Numbered from the stretch's first letter, positions 33,711-42,977 are shown. The stretch is 64,000 nucleotides of DNA from Candidatus Endomicrobium embiratermitis (GCA_009781315.1 WQYI01000006.1:1-64000); one strand, 5' to 3'. Notes: generated from the sequence alone by a model not told the origin. A program made the numbers and translations.

Positions 33711-34442
33711 GTGAGGAGTGAGGAATTAAAAGCAACGACAATAACAGCGCCGATATATGAAGTTTTTTTTTCATATCAGGGCGAGGGATTATACACGGGA
33801 CTTCCGCAGATTTTTGTAAGACTCGCGGGCTGCAACATAAAATGCGGGTATTGCGACACGGCTTATTCGCTGAAAGTTTCAGATAAAGCGAAATATTACA
33901 CGCTAAAACAACTTTTACATAAAATCGAACAAATCTATGTTAAAAATAAAAAATATTTTTTCGATAAACCTTCGGTTTCTATAACCGGCGGAGAACCTCT
34001 TATATACGCTGATTTTTTGGCAGCAATGCTGCCTGAATTAAGAAAAAAAAGGTTTGGAATTTATTTGGAAACAAACGGCACTTTTCCGGACAATTTAAAA
34101 AAAGTTATGGGTTTTTGCGATATAATATCAGCGGATTTTAAATTCGCCTCGGAATGCGGGAAAAGTTTTTGGAAAGAACATAAAAAATTTCTGGAAATAT
34201 CAGTAAAAAAAGATGTTTTTGTGAAATGCGTTATAACAAACAAAACGCTTTTGGGCGAAATAAAAAACAGCGCGAAAGTAATAAAATCAGTTTCAAAAAA
34301 TATACCGGTAATCCTGCAGCCGTCTATCGATAAAAATATTCCGCATATAAAAAATCTTTATCTTTTCCGTTCGGAACTGAAAAAAATACTAGCCAACGTA
34401 TACGTAATGCCCCAAATGCATAAAATATTGAATTACAAATAA
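33711..34442 (+). CDS. queE: 7-carboxy-7-deazaguanine synthase (radical SAM)
   Basis: 243 aa starting at GTG 33711 within the repeat GAGGAGTGAGGAGTGAGG. The Fe-S ligands are C41, C45 and C48 (GCNIKCGYCDT), the CX3CX2C pattern of QueE. SYQGEG and SITGGEPLIY are substrate/SAM segments. It turns carboxytetrahydropterin into 7-carboxy-7-deazaguanine. The exact start is uncertain because the repeat offers several in-frame GTG codons and SD-like words. It converges with dusB, with only 6 bases between the stops. Confidence 0.92.
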   Translation: MRSEELKATTITAPIYEVFFSYQGEGLYTGLPQIFVRLAGCNIKCGYCDTAYSLKVSDKAKYYTLKQLLHKIEQIYVKNKKYFFDKPSVSITGGEPLIYADFLAAMLPELRKKRFGIYLETNGTFPDNLKKVMGFCDIISADFKFASECGKSFWKEHKKFLEISVKKDVFVKCVITNKTLLGEIKNSAKVIKSVSKNIPVILQPSIDKNIPHIKNLYLFRSELKKILANVYVMPQMHKILNYK

Positions 34443-34448
34443 TAAAAT

Positions 34449-35414
34449 TTATGATATATAATCGTTAAAAATTTTATTGAATTCCGACAAGGTTTGCGTT
34501 TTGTTAAACATATCCCTTATTTTTGCGGCGTTAGGCAAATCTTTTACGTAATAATGACAGACTTTTCTCATCATTATAAGACCTTTCGGTTCCCCGTAAT
34601 ACTCTGCGGACATTTCAGCGTGTTTTTTGAACCAGTTTATTCTTTCCCCTTTACCCGCTTTGGGGAGTTTCTTCCCTTTATTAAAAAAACTGTCTAATCC
34701 TGAAAATATACTGTAATTTCCTATCGCGCCTCTGCCTATCATAAGCCCGGAGCAGTTCGGAATTTTCATAAAACGCTCCGCGGTTATTTCGTCAATTATC
34801 CCGCCGTTTGCGACAATCGGTATTTCAGCGCCTGCGCAAGTTTCGGCAAAAGCCTGTAAATCAGGTTCTCCGGAATGCCCTTGCGAAGCGTATCTCGCGT
34901 GAACGGCAGCCATTTTTACTCCATTGTCCGCGGCAATTTTAATTATTTCGGGAGCGACGTTTTGACCCGGAACAAGCCCTATGCGTATTTTGATTGTAAC
35001 CGGAATTTCAACATTTTGTACTACAGCCGCAAGAATTTTTGAAATAAGTTTTTCATCTGCAAGAAGTTTTGCTCCGGCTCCCGCTTTAGCTATTTTTCTC
35101 ACCGGGCAGCCAAGATTTATATCTATAATATCAGCGCCTAAACCTTGGACAATTTTTGCGGCCTCGCCCATACTATGCGCGTCACCGCCGAAAATCTGAG
35201 CCGCGACAGGTCTTTCGGCGTCATTAATTTTTAAAAGTCTTTTTGTTTTATCATCGCCGTAAACCAAAGCTTTAGCCGAAGCCATTTCCGTGTAAACAAG
35301 CCCGGCACCGTTTTCTTTTGCGAGTATTCTTAACGGCAGATCGGTTATACCCGCCATAGGCGCAAGCATTAAATTATTTTTAAGTTCAATTTTTCCGATT
35401 TTGATTTTTTTCAT
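34449..35414 (-). CDS. dusB: tRNA-dihydrouridine synthase B
   Basis: 321 aa flavoenzyme that reduces uridines in the tRNA D-loop with NADPH. LAPMAGITDLPLR at the N-terminus, the catalytic Cys in INLGCPVRKIAKAGAGAKLL, and IPIVANGGI plus LMIGRGAIGN for FMN binding are all present. Length is typical. It is downstream of tsaD on the minus strand, across a 125-base repeat gap. Confidence 0.94.
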   Translation of the reverse strand: MKKIKIGKIELKNNLMLAPMAGITDLPLRILAKENGAGLVYTEMASAKALVYGDDKTKRLLKINDAERPVAAQIFGGDAHSMGEAAKIVQGLGADIIDINLGCPVRKIAKAGAGAKLLADEKLISKILAAVVQNVEIPVTIKIRIGLVPGQNVAPEIIKIAADNGVKMAAVHARYASQGHSGEPDLQAFAETCAGAEIPIVANGGIIDEITAERFMKIPNCSGLMIGRGAIGNYSIFSGLDSFFNKGKKLPKAGKGERINWFKKHAEMSAEYYGEPKGLIMMRKVCHYYVKDLPNAAKIRDMFNKTQTLSEFNKIFNDYIS

Positions 35415-35429
35415 AACGTCAACAACAAC

Positions 35430-35536
35430 CCCTCACCCTCTGTTCGCTACGCTCACAGCCCCTCTCCCGCAAGGGGCGAGGGAAATAACTGCAAAAAAGC
35501 CTTTGCCGTTCACTACTCACTACTAACTACTCACTG
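35430..35536. repeat. CCCTC/GAGGG hairpin plus ACTCACT words
   Basis: CCCCTCACCCTC...GGGGCGAGGG forms a long imperfect stem with an inner TTCGCTACGCTCACAG section. A tail CACTACTCACTACTAACTACTCACTG follows at 35509-35536. The tail is the complement-type counterpart of the GTGAGGAGTGAGG words at 33705-33725. Confidence 0.65.
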
Positions 35537-35539
35537 TTT

Positions 35540-36565
35540 TTAAAGCCAATTTTCAAGCTGCAGAGACGGTTTTGGTTTTAAACTTTCCGAAGAATATTTA
35601 AGACCGTAATATTTCTGCTTTAGGTATGCGGCGCAGCCTATCATCGCGGCGTTATCCGTGCAGTACAGAAGAGAAGGAATGGAAACTTTTATTTTTTTGC
35701 TTTTTCCGGTTTGGACAAACATTTTTCTTATACGCGAATTTGCTGATACCCCTCCGCCTAAAACTATTTGTTTTAATCCGAATTGCCCGGCCGCTTCAAA
35801 CGCTTTAAAACATAATGTTTCGGCGATTGACTCTCTGAAAGAAGCGCATATATCATTTAAATGTTTATCGTTTTTTACGGGATTTTGTTTTAGATAATTC
35901 AAAAGAGCTGTCTTAATACCTGAAAAAGAAAAATCCCACGAGCCTTTAAGATAAGGTCTTGTAAAATGAATGCTTTCGGGATTACCTTTCCCGGCTCTTT
36001 TATCTATTACCGGTCCTCCGGGATAAGAAAGCCCTAACATTTTCGCGGCTTTATCAAATGCTTCCCCTGCCGCGTCGTCCCTTGTCGCGCCCAAAAGCTT
36101 ATATTTGCCGAAATCTTCGACGATAATAAGTTCCGTATGTCCGCCGGAAATAATGACGCTCAAAAAAGGAGGTTTTACGGACTTATTTTCGATTAAAGAA
36201 GAATATAAATGACCTTCTATGTGATTTACCGGAATCAGCGGTTTGGAATAAACCGAAGCCAAAGATTTTGCGGCAAGCGTCCCTACAAGCAAAGCTCCGG
36301 CAAGGCCGGGACCGGCCGTAAAAGCTACGGCGTCTATTTTATTTGCAAAATTATCAAAACTTATGCCTGCGTCGTTTAAGGCTTTCAATATTACGCCGTT
36401 GATATTTTCTATATGCGCCCTGCTTGCAAGTTCAGGAACAACGCCGAAAAATTTAGAATGGATGTCAATCTGCGAAGATATTACAACGGACTTGACGTTA
36501 AATCCGTTTGAAACAACCGCAGCAGACGTTTCATCGCATGAAGTTTCTATGGCAAAAATGTTCAT
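35540..36565 (-). CDS. tsaD: tRNA N6-adenosine threonylcarbamoyltransferase
   Basis: 341 aa. The ASKHA fold with the metal site HIEGHLYSS (His pair) and FAIETSCDETSAAV at the N-terminus define TsaD, which completes t6A37 in tRNAs reading ANN codons. GGGVSANSRIRK near the C-terminus is also conserved. Its start overlaps the preceding small membrane protein gene by 4 bases. TsaB, TsaC and TsaE are not in the window. Confidence 0.96.
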   Translation of the reverse strand: MNIFAIETSCDETSAAVVSNGFNVKSVVISSQIDIHSKFFGVVPELASRAHIENINGVILKALNDAGISFDNFANKIDAVAFTAGPGLAGALLVGTLAAKSLASVYSKPLIPVNHIEGHLYSSLIENKSVKPPFLSVIISGGHTELIIVEDFGKYKLLGATRDDAAGEAFDKAAKMLGLSYPGGPVIDKRAGKGNPESIHFTRPYLKGSWDFSFSGIKTALLNYLKQNPVKNDKHLNDICASFRESIAETLCFKAFEAAGQFGLKQIVLGGGVSANSRIRKMFVQTGKSKKIKVSIPSLLYCTDNAAMIGCAAYLKQKYYGLKYSSESLKPKPSLQLENWL

Positions 36566-37002
36566 TGTATACTGTTCTTTTTAGGAGAATTGACAAAAGT
36601 TATGTTTGAATAGTGTCTGTCAGGAACAAAAAACTTATAAGCGATTGAACCGTCGGGATTTTCCGTTTTGCTCAGACCCACTTCCATAGAACGCGCTATA
36701 GCTCTGAAAGGTATCTCAAAATTTTCCGCCTTCTTATCCTCTTTCAGCCTTATTTTTTTATAAAACTCGTTCCATTGCGCACGGGAAGTCGTCCTTTCCC
36801 TGACGTACTGGCTCAATATGTCTTCCTGCGTAACGCCTCCGGCAACCAAAGAGTCTACAACTCTTCTTTCAAGTTCCACGTCGATCGATATTTTTTGTTT
36901 AGGATGCGGCTGAATCGCGAACCACAATCCTATTCCGCAAAAAAATAATACGATTATATATAATTTTATAAGAGGATTTTCCTGTTTTGTTTCTTTGGGC
37001 AC
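36562..37002 (-). CDS. Hypothetical single-pass membrane protein
   Basis: 146 aa from GTG 37002 (GAGG 7 bases upstream). One hydrophobic helix (about 11-28, IKLYIIVLFFCGIGLWFAI) is followed by a soluble domain with conserved-looking ELERRVVDSLVAGGVTQEDILSQYVRER. Topology suggests a short cytoplasmic N-terminus and a periplasmic domain. It overlaps tsaD by 4 bases and follows ctpA. Family not recognised. Confidence 0.66.
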   Translation of the reverse strand: MPKETKQENPLIKLYIIVLFFCGIGLWFAIQPHPKQKISIDVELERRVVDSLVAGGVTQEDILSQYVRERTTSRAQWNEFYKKIRLKEDKKAENFEIPFRAIARSMEVGLSKTENPDGSIAYKFFVPDRHYSNITFVNSPKKNSIQ

Positions 37003-37017
37003 CTTTAAACCTCATTA

Positions 37018-37101
37018 GATGCATAGAAGTATGGAGGCATAGAGGCATGGTAGAGACAAACGTCGTTACTATGCATCCATACATCAATACATCTATGCAT
37101 C
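37018..37101. repeat. ATGCATCC-word palindromic repeat, copy 2
   Basis: Left arm GATGCATAGAAGTATGGAGG... and right arm ...ATACATCTATGCATC pair over about 30 bases around ACAAACGTCGTTACTATGC. The centre matches the copy at 57579-57659. It lies between ctpA and the small membrane protein. Confidence 0.82.
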
Positions 37102-37106
37102 ATTTG

Positions 37107-38423
37107 TTATTTGCCTTTTTTGTCGTCTTTTTTAACTTCTTTGGCGGCGGCAGCCTCTAATGCTTTTGACTCTTTTATCATATCAAAAACTCTGCCTTCT
37201 CTTATTATTTCTATGGCTTTATTTAAAACCGCGTCCTCGATTTTATTTTCGTCCGCGACCTCGGGTTTCGGATTTTTATCTTTTGAAAAAATCATATCGG
37301 ATTGGGCGTACAGTTTTATTTCGTCTTCTATCGTAACTTTTATTTCTATGTCCGGATTAATTCCGTTTTTGGTAAGATTGTCATCTGAGCGGTTAATGGG
37401 CCTTCCCGAAGGCAGATAATATTTGGCTATCGTAAGCCTTAAAGCCGTACCGTCGGACAAAGGAATAACGGTCTGAACGCTGCCTTTACCGAAAGTGTTG
37501 CTTCCTATTATCAACGCTCTTCTAAAATCCTGCATTGCGCCGGCAACAATTTCCGAAGCAGACGCGGAACCTCTGTTGACAAGTATTACTAAAGGAATAT
37601 CGGAAAATTCTCCGCCGCCTCTGGTAAAATATTCTTTTTTCATTTCTTCGCTTCTGCCTTTGGTTGTAAGAGCCAGCGTTTTATCTTTTATAAACATACT
37701 TATGATATCTATAGCGGAATCCAAAAGCCCGCCGGGATCATTTCTTAAATCTAAAATTACGGCCGTCATTCCCTGTTTTGAGTAATCCGTAAGCGTTCTG
37801 TTTAAATCCGTCGCGCTTTGGGCATTAAATTCGGAAAGCCTGACATAAGCTATACCGCCGTCCAAAAGGACGGATTTTACGGTTTCGATTTTAATTTTTT
37901 CCCTTACGAGAGTAAACTCTAAATCTTCCAAAACATTGTCTCTTGAAATCGTAAGTTTTACTTTTGCGCCGGCTTTTCCTCTCATCAAATCTACCGCTTC
38001 GTCGCTTGGCATTCCTATCGCGGATTTCGAGTCTATTTTAATAATCCTGTCGTCCGGAAGAATACCGGCCCTGTATGCGGGAGTGCCCGGCAAAGGCGAA
38101 ACCACGGTTATAAAATTATTTTTTACCATAATTCGCAAGCCCACGCCGCTATAAGCGCCTTCCGTTTCATTTCTCATATCTTTATAAGCTTTTTCTTCCA
38201 TGTATTGCGAGAAAGGGTCGAGCGTTTTCACTACGCCGTGGATTGCGCCTGTCACCAAATTTTTAGCGTCTGTTTCGGAAACATAATTGGCGTTTATTAT
38301 TTCCATTATGTCAACCATAAGCTTGAGTTTATCGTACGTCTCGTCGGACGCGGCAAAAAGATTAACGGTACATAAAGAACAGACAATAAAAGCCGTCAAA
38401 AACATTTTTAAAATATTTTTCAT
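37107..38423 (-). CDS. ctpA: C-terminal processing peptidase (S41 family)
   Basis: 438 aa from the ATG at 38423, preceded by GTGGAG; the in-frame GTG four codons earlier is that ribosome site. Signal peptide to about residue 24, PDZ domain (about 85-165), then the S41 protease with Ser in RGSASASEIVAGA and Lys in FGKGSVQTVI. It trims periplasmic substrates from the C-terminus, often peptidoglycan hydrolases. Its position next to an EnvC-like factor and ftsX supports a role in controlling cell-wall hydrolysis. Tail is Lys-rich (KEVKKDDKKGK). Confidence 0.94.
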   Translation of the reverse strand: MKNILKMFLTAFIVCSLCTVNLFAASDETYDKLKLMVDIMEIINANYVSETDAKNLVTGAIHGVVKTLDPFSQYMEEKAYKDMRNETEGAYSGVGLRIMVKNNFITVVSPLPGTPAYRAGILPDDRIIKIDSKSAIGMPSDEAVDLMRGKAGAKVKLTISRDNVLEDLEFTLVREKIKIETVKSVLLDGGIAYVRLSEFNAQSATDLNRTLTDYSKQGMTAVILDLRNDPGGLLDSAIDIISMFIKDKTLALTTKGRSEEMKKEYFTRGGGEFSDIPLVILVNRGSASASEIVAGAMQDFRRALIIGSNTFGKGSVQTVIPLSDGTALRLTIAKYYLPSGRPINRSDDNLTKNGINPDIEIKVTIEDEIKLYAQSDMIFSKDKNPKPEVADENKIEDAVLNKAIEIIREGRVFDMIKESKALEAAAAKEVKKDDKKGK

Positions 38424-38450
38424 TTTTTTCTCCACTTTAACTACAGATTA

Positions 38451-38542
38451 TAGAGAAGAGAGTATAGAGAATAGCTAACAACACTGCTTTATTTCCAACT
38501 CTTCGCCGTTAGCTATTCTCTTTTCTCTATTATCTATTCTCT
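38451..38542. repeat. AGAGAATAG-word palindromic repeat with GTTGTCGTT core
   Basis: Left arm TAGAGAAGAGAGTATAGAGA and right arm ending in TTCTCTATTATCTATTCTCT pair, with AGCTAAC/GTTAGCT as inner pairs (38473-38479 with 38508-38514). GTTGTCGTT follows at 38546. Located between ctpA and the EnvC-like gene. Confidence 0.8.
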
Positions 38543-38559
38543 GCCGTTGTCGTTAATTC

Positions 38560-39747
38560 CTAATTGCCTTTTATAAGCCACAGCATCGGATTGTCCGGAA
38601 CATTGTCATGCCTTATTTCAAAATATAAGACACTTTCGTCGCCCGAACCTAAAACCGCCAAAACAGTTCCTTTTGAAACTTTCTGCTCGTCCTTTACTAA
38701 AATTTTATCAAGCTGGCCGTAAACGCTAAAATAAGAATCGCTATGTTCTATTATAACAACTTTTCCGTAAGAACGGAAATTACCGGTAAAAACAACGACT
38801 CCCGAATCCACGCTTTTAACCTGCGCAAAATCTTTGGCTTTTATTTTTATGCCGTTGCTTATAACGTAAGTATCAAGCTCTTTGTGCTTATTTTTTCCGA
38901 AATTGACGGCTACTATGCCTTCAACAGGCCACGGAAGAGCTTTTCTGTATTTCGCTTCGCGAACAGGCGTCCGCGCCCGCGCCGTTTCTTTTTGTTTTTT
39001 TTGCTGCTTTTGCTGTTGTTGCATTTGCTGCTGCTGTTGCTGTTCCTGCTGCCTTTGTTTTTGAGCCTGCGATAACTTTTTTATAAGATCCTGTAAATCT
39101 TTGGCGCTTTCGTTTAAAGATTTGATTTCGGCTTCCGCGACGGCTTTTTTTCCCAAAGTGCTTTTAAGAAGTTCGTTTTTTTCAAGCATAAGATTTTTTC
39201 TTTCTAAAACGAACTTATTTTCTTTCCCTTTAAGGTCCAAAAGCTCGCGTTTTGCTTTTTCCCATTTTTTTACGTCAAAAGAATACGTATCCGCGACTTT
39301 TTTTTCTTTATCAAAATTTTCTTTTTTACTTCTAAAGGCTGCCTCCATAATTTTATATACGAACGGCTCCTTTTCATAAGAGATAACAAAAGTCGCCTTA
39401 TGAAAAAGCTCGAATTCGTCAAGTATGGATTGATTCCATTCAGCGCTTTTTGAAAAAGCGCTGTTATATTGCCTTGAGGCGTTATCAAGATTTTTTTGCG
39501 CCGTTTTTATTTCATTTGCAATCTGAGCAAGGTATTTTTCGTTTCTTTCTATTAAATCGTTGAGATTTTTAAGTTCTCTTTTAAAAACCTTTTCCTGAAG
39601 AGCAAGCTTATCTTTTTCAATTTGTTTGGCTTTAATTGTTTTATTTACTTCGGAAAGCTGCTTGGATTGGCTTTTTATATCGGGTTCCTGGGCAAATGAT
39701 AAAACAAACTGTAAAAGACATATGATGACTGCCGTGTATTTTTTCAT
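38560..39747 (-). CDS. EnvC-like murein hydrolase activator (degenerate LytM)
   Basis: 395 aa. A signal peptide (about 1-19) is followed by a long coiled coil (about 22-225), a Gln-rich linker (Q-tract about 226-245) and a LytM/M23 fold (about 285-390). The usual zinc ligands are changed: HxGxD is SNGIKI, YxHL is YGQL, and LHFEIR is LYFEIR. This loss is characteristic of EnvC, which activates amidases and does not cut. ftsX lies directly upstream (1-base gap), giving a FtsX-EnvC unit. The likely target is the AMIN-domain amidase at 29999. Confidence 0.9.
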   Translation of the reverse strand: MKKYTAVIICLLQFVLSFAQEPDIKSQSKQLSEVNKTIKAKQIEKDKLALQEKVFKRELKNLNDLIERNEKYLAQIANEIKTAQKNLDNASRQYNSAFSKSAEWNQSILDEFELFHKATFVISYEKEPFVYKIMEAAFRSKKENFDKEKKVADTYSFDVKKWEKAKRELLDLKGKENKFVLERKNLMLEKNELLKSTLGKKAVAEAEIKSLNESAKDLQDLIKKLSQAQKQRQQEQQQQQQMQQQQKQQKKQKETARARTPVREAKYRKALPWPVEGIVAVNFGKNKHKELDTYVISNGIKIKAKDFAQVKSVDSGVVVFTGNFRSYGKVVIIEHSDSYFSVYGQLDKILVKDEQKVSKGTVLAVLGSGDESVLYFEIRHDNVPDNPMLWLIKGN

Positions 39748-39748
39748 T

Positions 39749-40489
39749 TTAGTCTTTAAAAATAATTCCGCAAACCGCGGTAAAAGGTATTATGTAAAAA
39801 ACGGCTCCCTCTTTTACGGACAAAGGATATTGAACAAAAACGCACACCGTCCACAAAATGACAAATCCCGCCGCAGACGCAAGCAGATAAGCGGAAAATC
39901 CGACGGCAAGTTTCCTTGCGTTTGATTCATTTTCCGCGACAAACAAAACCGACTTGAAAACAAAAAAAACAAATATTATAATCGCAAAAATAAGACACGC
40001 GTTGAAATAAAAATCAATAACGTTTTTAATTTTCACGTATTCGCCGTAACTTGTAAAATCAATAACAACTTCGTCAATCCCTTCGATTTTTAAAAGCCCG
40101 TTTTTAATTGAAAGCAGATTATCCTGCGCAGGAAAACCTTTCGGCAAAACTTTTAAATACGCCTGAAAAGATTCTTTGTCTCCTGGGACGGAAACGTCTT
40201 TGAGAAAAGGATGTTTTTCTATGGTTTTTAAATAAGCGTCTTGCGCGGATACAAACTCCTTCGTTAAAACAAGACCGGATGACTCGACGGCTTCCCAAAT
40301 CACGTCTTTATCTTTATGGTTTTTATCGAGAAAAACGGTTATGGATAAACCGGAAATAATCTTGTCCGCGTCGCTTTGCAGGGAATAATAATAGTTTGAC
40401 AAGAGAATGAAGAAAGCGCAAAAAACCGCCAGAGAAACGAGTTTTAAAGCTTTAGAAATAACGTTTATATGATTTATATTTGCATCCAT
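39749..40489 (-). CDS. ftsX: FtsX-like division permease
   Basis: 246 aa from the ATG at 40489 (GGAG 7 bases upstream; an in-frame TTG at 40507 overlaps the glgA stop). One N-terminal helix (about 16-34), an extracytoplasmic domain (about 40-150) and three C-terminal helices (about 160-245) match FtsX. FtsX transmits FtsE ATPase activity to EnvC in the periplasm. No ftsE gene is next to it, which is unusual since ftsE normally precedes ftsX; here glgA does. Confidence 0.85.
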   Translation of the reverse strand: MDANINHINVISKALKLVSLAVFCAFFILLSNYYYSLQSDADKIISGLSITVFLDKNHKDKDVIWEAVESSGLVLTKEFVSAQDAYLKTIEKHPFLKDVSVPGDKESFQAYLKVLPKGFPAQDNLLSIKNGLLKIEGIDEVVIDFTSYGEYVKIKNVIDFYFNACLIFAIIIFVFFVFKSVLFVAENESNARKLAVGFSAYLLASAAGFVILWTVCVFVQYPLSVKEGAVFYIIPFTAVCGIIFKD

Positions 40490-40503
40490 ATACCGGCTCC
40501 GCG

Positions 40504-41976
40504 TCAACTCCGGACAAACACGGTTTCGTAACGCTTTTTGTCCATAAGATTACTATACATACTGTCGTATTCCAAAACGGATTTATCCCACGAAAAATCG
40601 CTTTTGAAAGCGTTCTGCACGAGAGTATTCCAACTCTGTTTGTCGTTAAATATTTTTTCCGACTTAAGAATGGTCTGCACAAAATCTTCGCCGTAAGTTA
40701 TGTTAAACATAAAACCGTTACCCTGTTTTATGTAATGATTGTAATAAACTATCGTGTCCGACAAACCTCCGGTGCGGTTGACAATGGGAATTGTTCCGTA
40801 AGCCAAAGATATAATCTGGCTTAAACCGCACGGCTCGAAACGCGAAGGCATCATGTATGCGTCGCATCCCGCGTATATTTTATGTGCCAAAGGTTCGTCG
40901 TGTCCGAAAAAAACAGCGACATTTTTAGGCATTCTTTTTTTTGCTTCCTGCAAAGCGTACTGTATATATTGGTCGCCCGAACCTAAAATCACAAACTGCA
41001 TATTTTTGCCGGAAAGCTTATAAACAGCGTCCGTTATTATGTCAAAACCCTTTTGATTGTCAAGGCGCGAAACGCAGCCGAATAAATACGCGTTTTCGTC
41101 AACGTCAAAGCCGCACAGTTTCTGGAGTTCGGCTTTGCAGATTTTTTTTCCCGAAACATTGCCTTTTGAATAATTCGCAGCGATATATTTATCGACCGAG
41201 GGATTCCAGTATTCGTAATCTACTCCGTTTAGTATGCCGTAAATCTCATCCTTCCTGGAATTTAAAACAATTTCCATCCCTCTTCCGTTAAACTCTTTTA
41301 TTTCCAAGGCATAAGTCGGGCTTACAGTGGAAACCGCATCGGCAAGCTGTATGCCGCATTTCATGCAATTCAAATTATTATGGAATTCAAGTTTGTCCGG
41401 AGTAAAATCTTCCCATGAAAATCCGGCGGTTTCAACCGTCTCGGCCGGAAACATACCCTGATAAGCTATATTGTGTATGGTAAAAACCGAAGATGTATTC
41501 CAAAAAAATCCGTCGTTTTTCAAATTGGTTTTTAAGTAGGCCGGTATCAGCCCCGTTTCCCAGTCGTGGCAATGTATAATATCGGGACGAAACATCAAAG
41601 CTTTTACGGATTCTAAAGCGGCCCGGCAGAAAAAAATAAATCTTTCTCTGTTGTCGCCGTAATCCATGCCGCTGTCGCCGTAGGTGCCGGGGCGGTTAAA
41701 AAAACGCATATTTTCTATAAAATAAACAATTATACCGTCATATTCGCAATATTTTATTCTGAAACTTTCCGTATCTTTTCCGACTTTTACCTGAAGCCTG
41801 TATGGCAAAGTCTGCAAATCGTACTTTTTACCGTCAACGGTCCTGTATTTGGGAATGATAACTCTTACATCATGCCCGAGATTTTTAAGATATTTCGGCA
41901 AAGAACCGACAACATCCGCCAACCCCCCCACTTTGACAAAAGGAACGCATTCGGAAGCGACCATTAATATATTCAT
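40504..41976 (-). CDS. glgA: Glycogen synthase (ADP-glucose type)
   Basis: 490 aa from the ATG at 41976, which shares bases with the galT stop (TAATG). The longer reading adds 24 Arg-rich residues from the galT frame and was rejected. GT5 signatures are KVGGLADVVGSLPK (ADP-glucose binding), HCHDWETGLIPAY, and RFEPCGLSQIISLAYGTIPIV. It extends glycogen from ADP-glucose. Coupling with galT suggests a shared hexose-phosphate pool feeding storage. Confidence 0.95.
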   Translation of the reverse strand: MNILMVASECVPFVKVGGLADVVGSLPKYLKNLGHDVRVIIPKYRTVDGKKYDLQTLPYRLQVKVGKDTESFRIKYCEYDGIIVYFIENMRFFNRPGTYGDSGMDYGDNRERFIFFCRAALESVKALMFRPDIIHCHDWETGLIPAYLKTNLKNDGFFWNTSSVFTIHNIAYQGMFPAETVETAGFSWEDFTPDKLEFHNNLNCMKCGIQLADAVSTVSPTYALEIKEFNGRGMEIVLNSRKDEIYGILNGVDYEYWNPSVDKYIAANYSKGNVSGKKICKAELQKLCGFDVDENAYLFGCVSRLDNQKGFDIITDAVYKLSGKNMQFVILGSGDQYIQYALQEAKKRMPKNVAVFFGHDEPLAHKIYAGCDAYMMPSRFEPCGLSQIISLAYGTIPIVNRTGGLSDTIVYYNHYIKQGNGFMFNITYGEDFVQTILKSEKIFNDKQSWNTLVQNAFKSDFSWDKSVLEYDSMYSNLMDKKRYETVFVRS

Positions 41977-42977
41977 TATTCGCTTTCCCTCAGATATTTG
42001 GCGGCGTCTTCGGGAGACACGGGATTTACATAAAGTCCCGTTCCCCATTCAAAACCCGCGGTCTTGATAAGTTTTGGGATTATTTCAATATGCCAGTGGT
42101 AATGCGGCATATTTTTTTCTTTTAAAGGCCCCATATGTATTAAAGCGCTGAACGCCGAATCGTCCAAAACTTTAGAGATTTTTGAAAAAACAGATTTTGT
42201 TATCCGCGCGCAGCTTGAAATTTCAGCCGCGGATATCGTATCAAAATCCGAAGCGTGGTTTTTCGGCAAAATCCATGTTTCAAAAGGATATCTTGCCGCG
42301 TACGGGCAAAACGCCGTAAAGAATTCGTTCTCGTCAACTATCCTTATTTCGGAGGAAAGTTCCTGGGAAATCATATCGCAGAAAACACATCTTTCTTTAT
42401 AAGAAAAATATTCTTTCGCGCCGTTTATTTCTTCTCTGACCCTTTTCGGGACTATGGGCATAGCTATAAGCTGCGAATGAGGATGCTCGAAAACCGCATT
42501 TGCAAGAATGCCGTAATTTTTAAAAACAAGGATATACTCGAGTCTTAAATCGTTTCTTAAATCCTTGATTCTTGCTATGGCGGCTTCATATATAGTTTCA
42601 TAGTATTGCGGGGTAATTCTATCCTGCTTAATATCGTGTTCCGGCGTTTCTATAATTATTTCGTGCGCGCCTATTCCTTCCATCTTGTCATACATGCCTT
42701 CGCCGCGCCTTTTTAAATTTCCCTCTATTGCCAAAACAGGCTGATTATTGGGAATAACCCTTAATGTCCAGCCTTTGGAGTTAGGCATCCTGCCGGAAAT
42801 TTTTGAATAAGCCAGAATTTCAGGCCTTGTCATATATTCGTTTCCCGGGCAAAACGGACAGGCGGAATGATCTTTAGGATACGACTCCGTTTCCGAAGGA
42901 TCACTTTTATTAAACCTTCTGTCGGAATCTATTATAACCCACCTGCCGATTACCGGGTCGCGTCTGAATTCAGGCAT
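41976..42977 (-). CDS. galT: Galactose-1-phosphate uridylyltransferase
   Basis: 333 aa. The catalytic HPH lies in VFEHPHSQLIAMP. Zinc ligands sit in CPFCPGN and CVFCDM. HWHIEIIPKL is the C-terminal HIT-like motif. It exchanges UMP between UDP-glucose and galactose-1-phosphate in the cytoplasm. Its start shares a base with the PorV-TPR gene stop and its stop with glgA, so it is part of one long minus-strand transcript. Confidence 0.94.
   Translation of the reverse strand: MPEFRRDPVIGRWVIIDSDRRFNKSDPSETESYPKDHSACPFCPGNEYMTRPEILAYSKISGRMPNSKGWTLRVIPNNQPVLAIEGNLKRRGEGMYDKMEGIGAHEIIIETPEHDIKQDRITPQYYETIYEAAIARIKDLRNDLRLEYILVFKNYGILANAVFEHPHSQLIAMPIVPKRVREEINGAKEYFSYKERCVFCDMISQELSSEIRIVDENEFFTAFCPYAARYPFETWILPKNHASDFDTISAAEISSCARITKSVFSKISKVLDDSAFSALIHMGPLKEKNMPHYHWHIEIIPKLIKTAGFEWGTGLYVNPVSPEDAAKYLRESE

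Noticed and set aside
38743-39075. Plus-strand frame rich in Phe and Leu runs
   Set aside because: It is the reverse reading of the Gln-rich linker of the EnvC-like gene.
41977-42048. 24-residue Arg-rich N-terminal extension of GlgA
   Set aside because: It lies within galT in another frame; the family's conserved N-terminus begins exactly at the ATG 41976.
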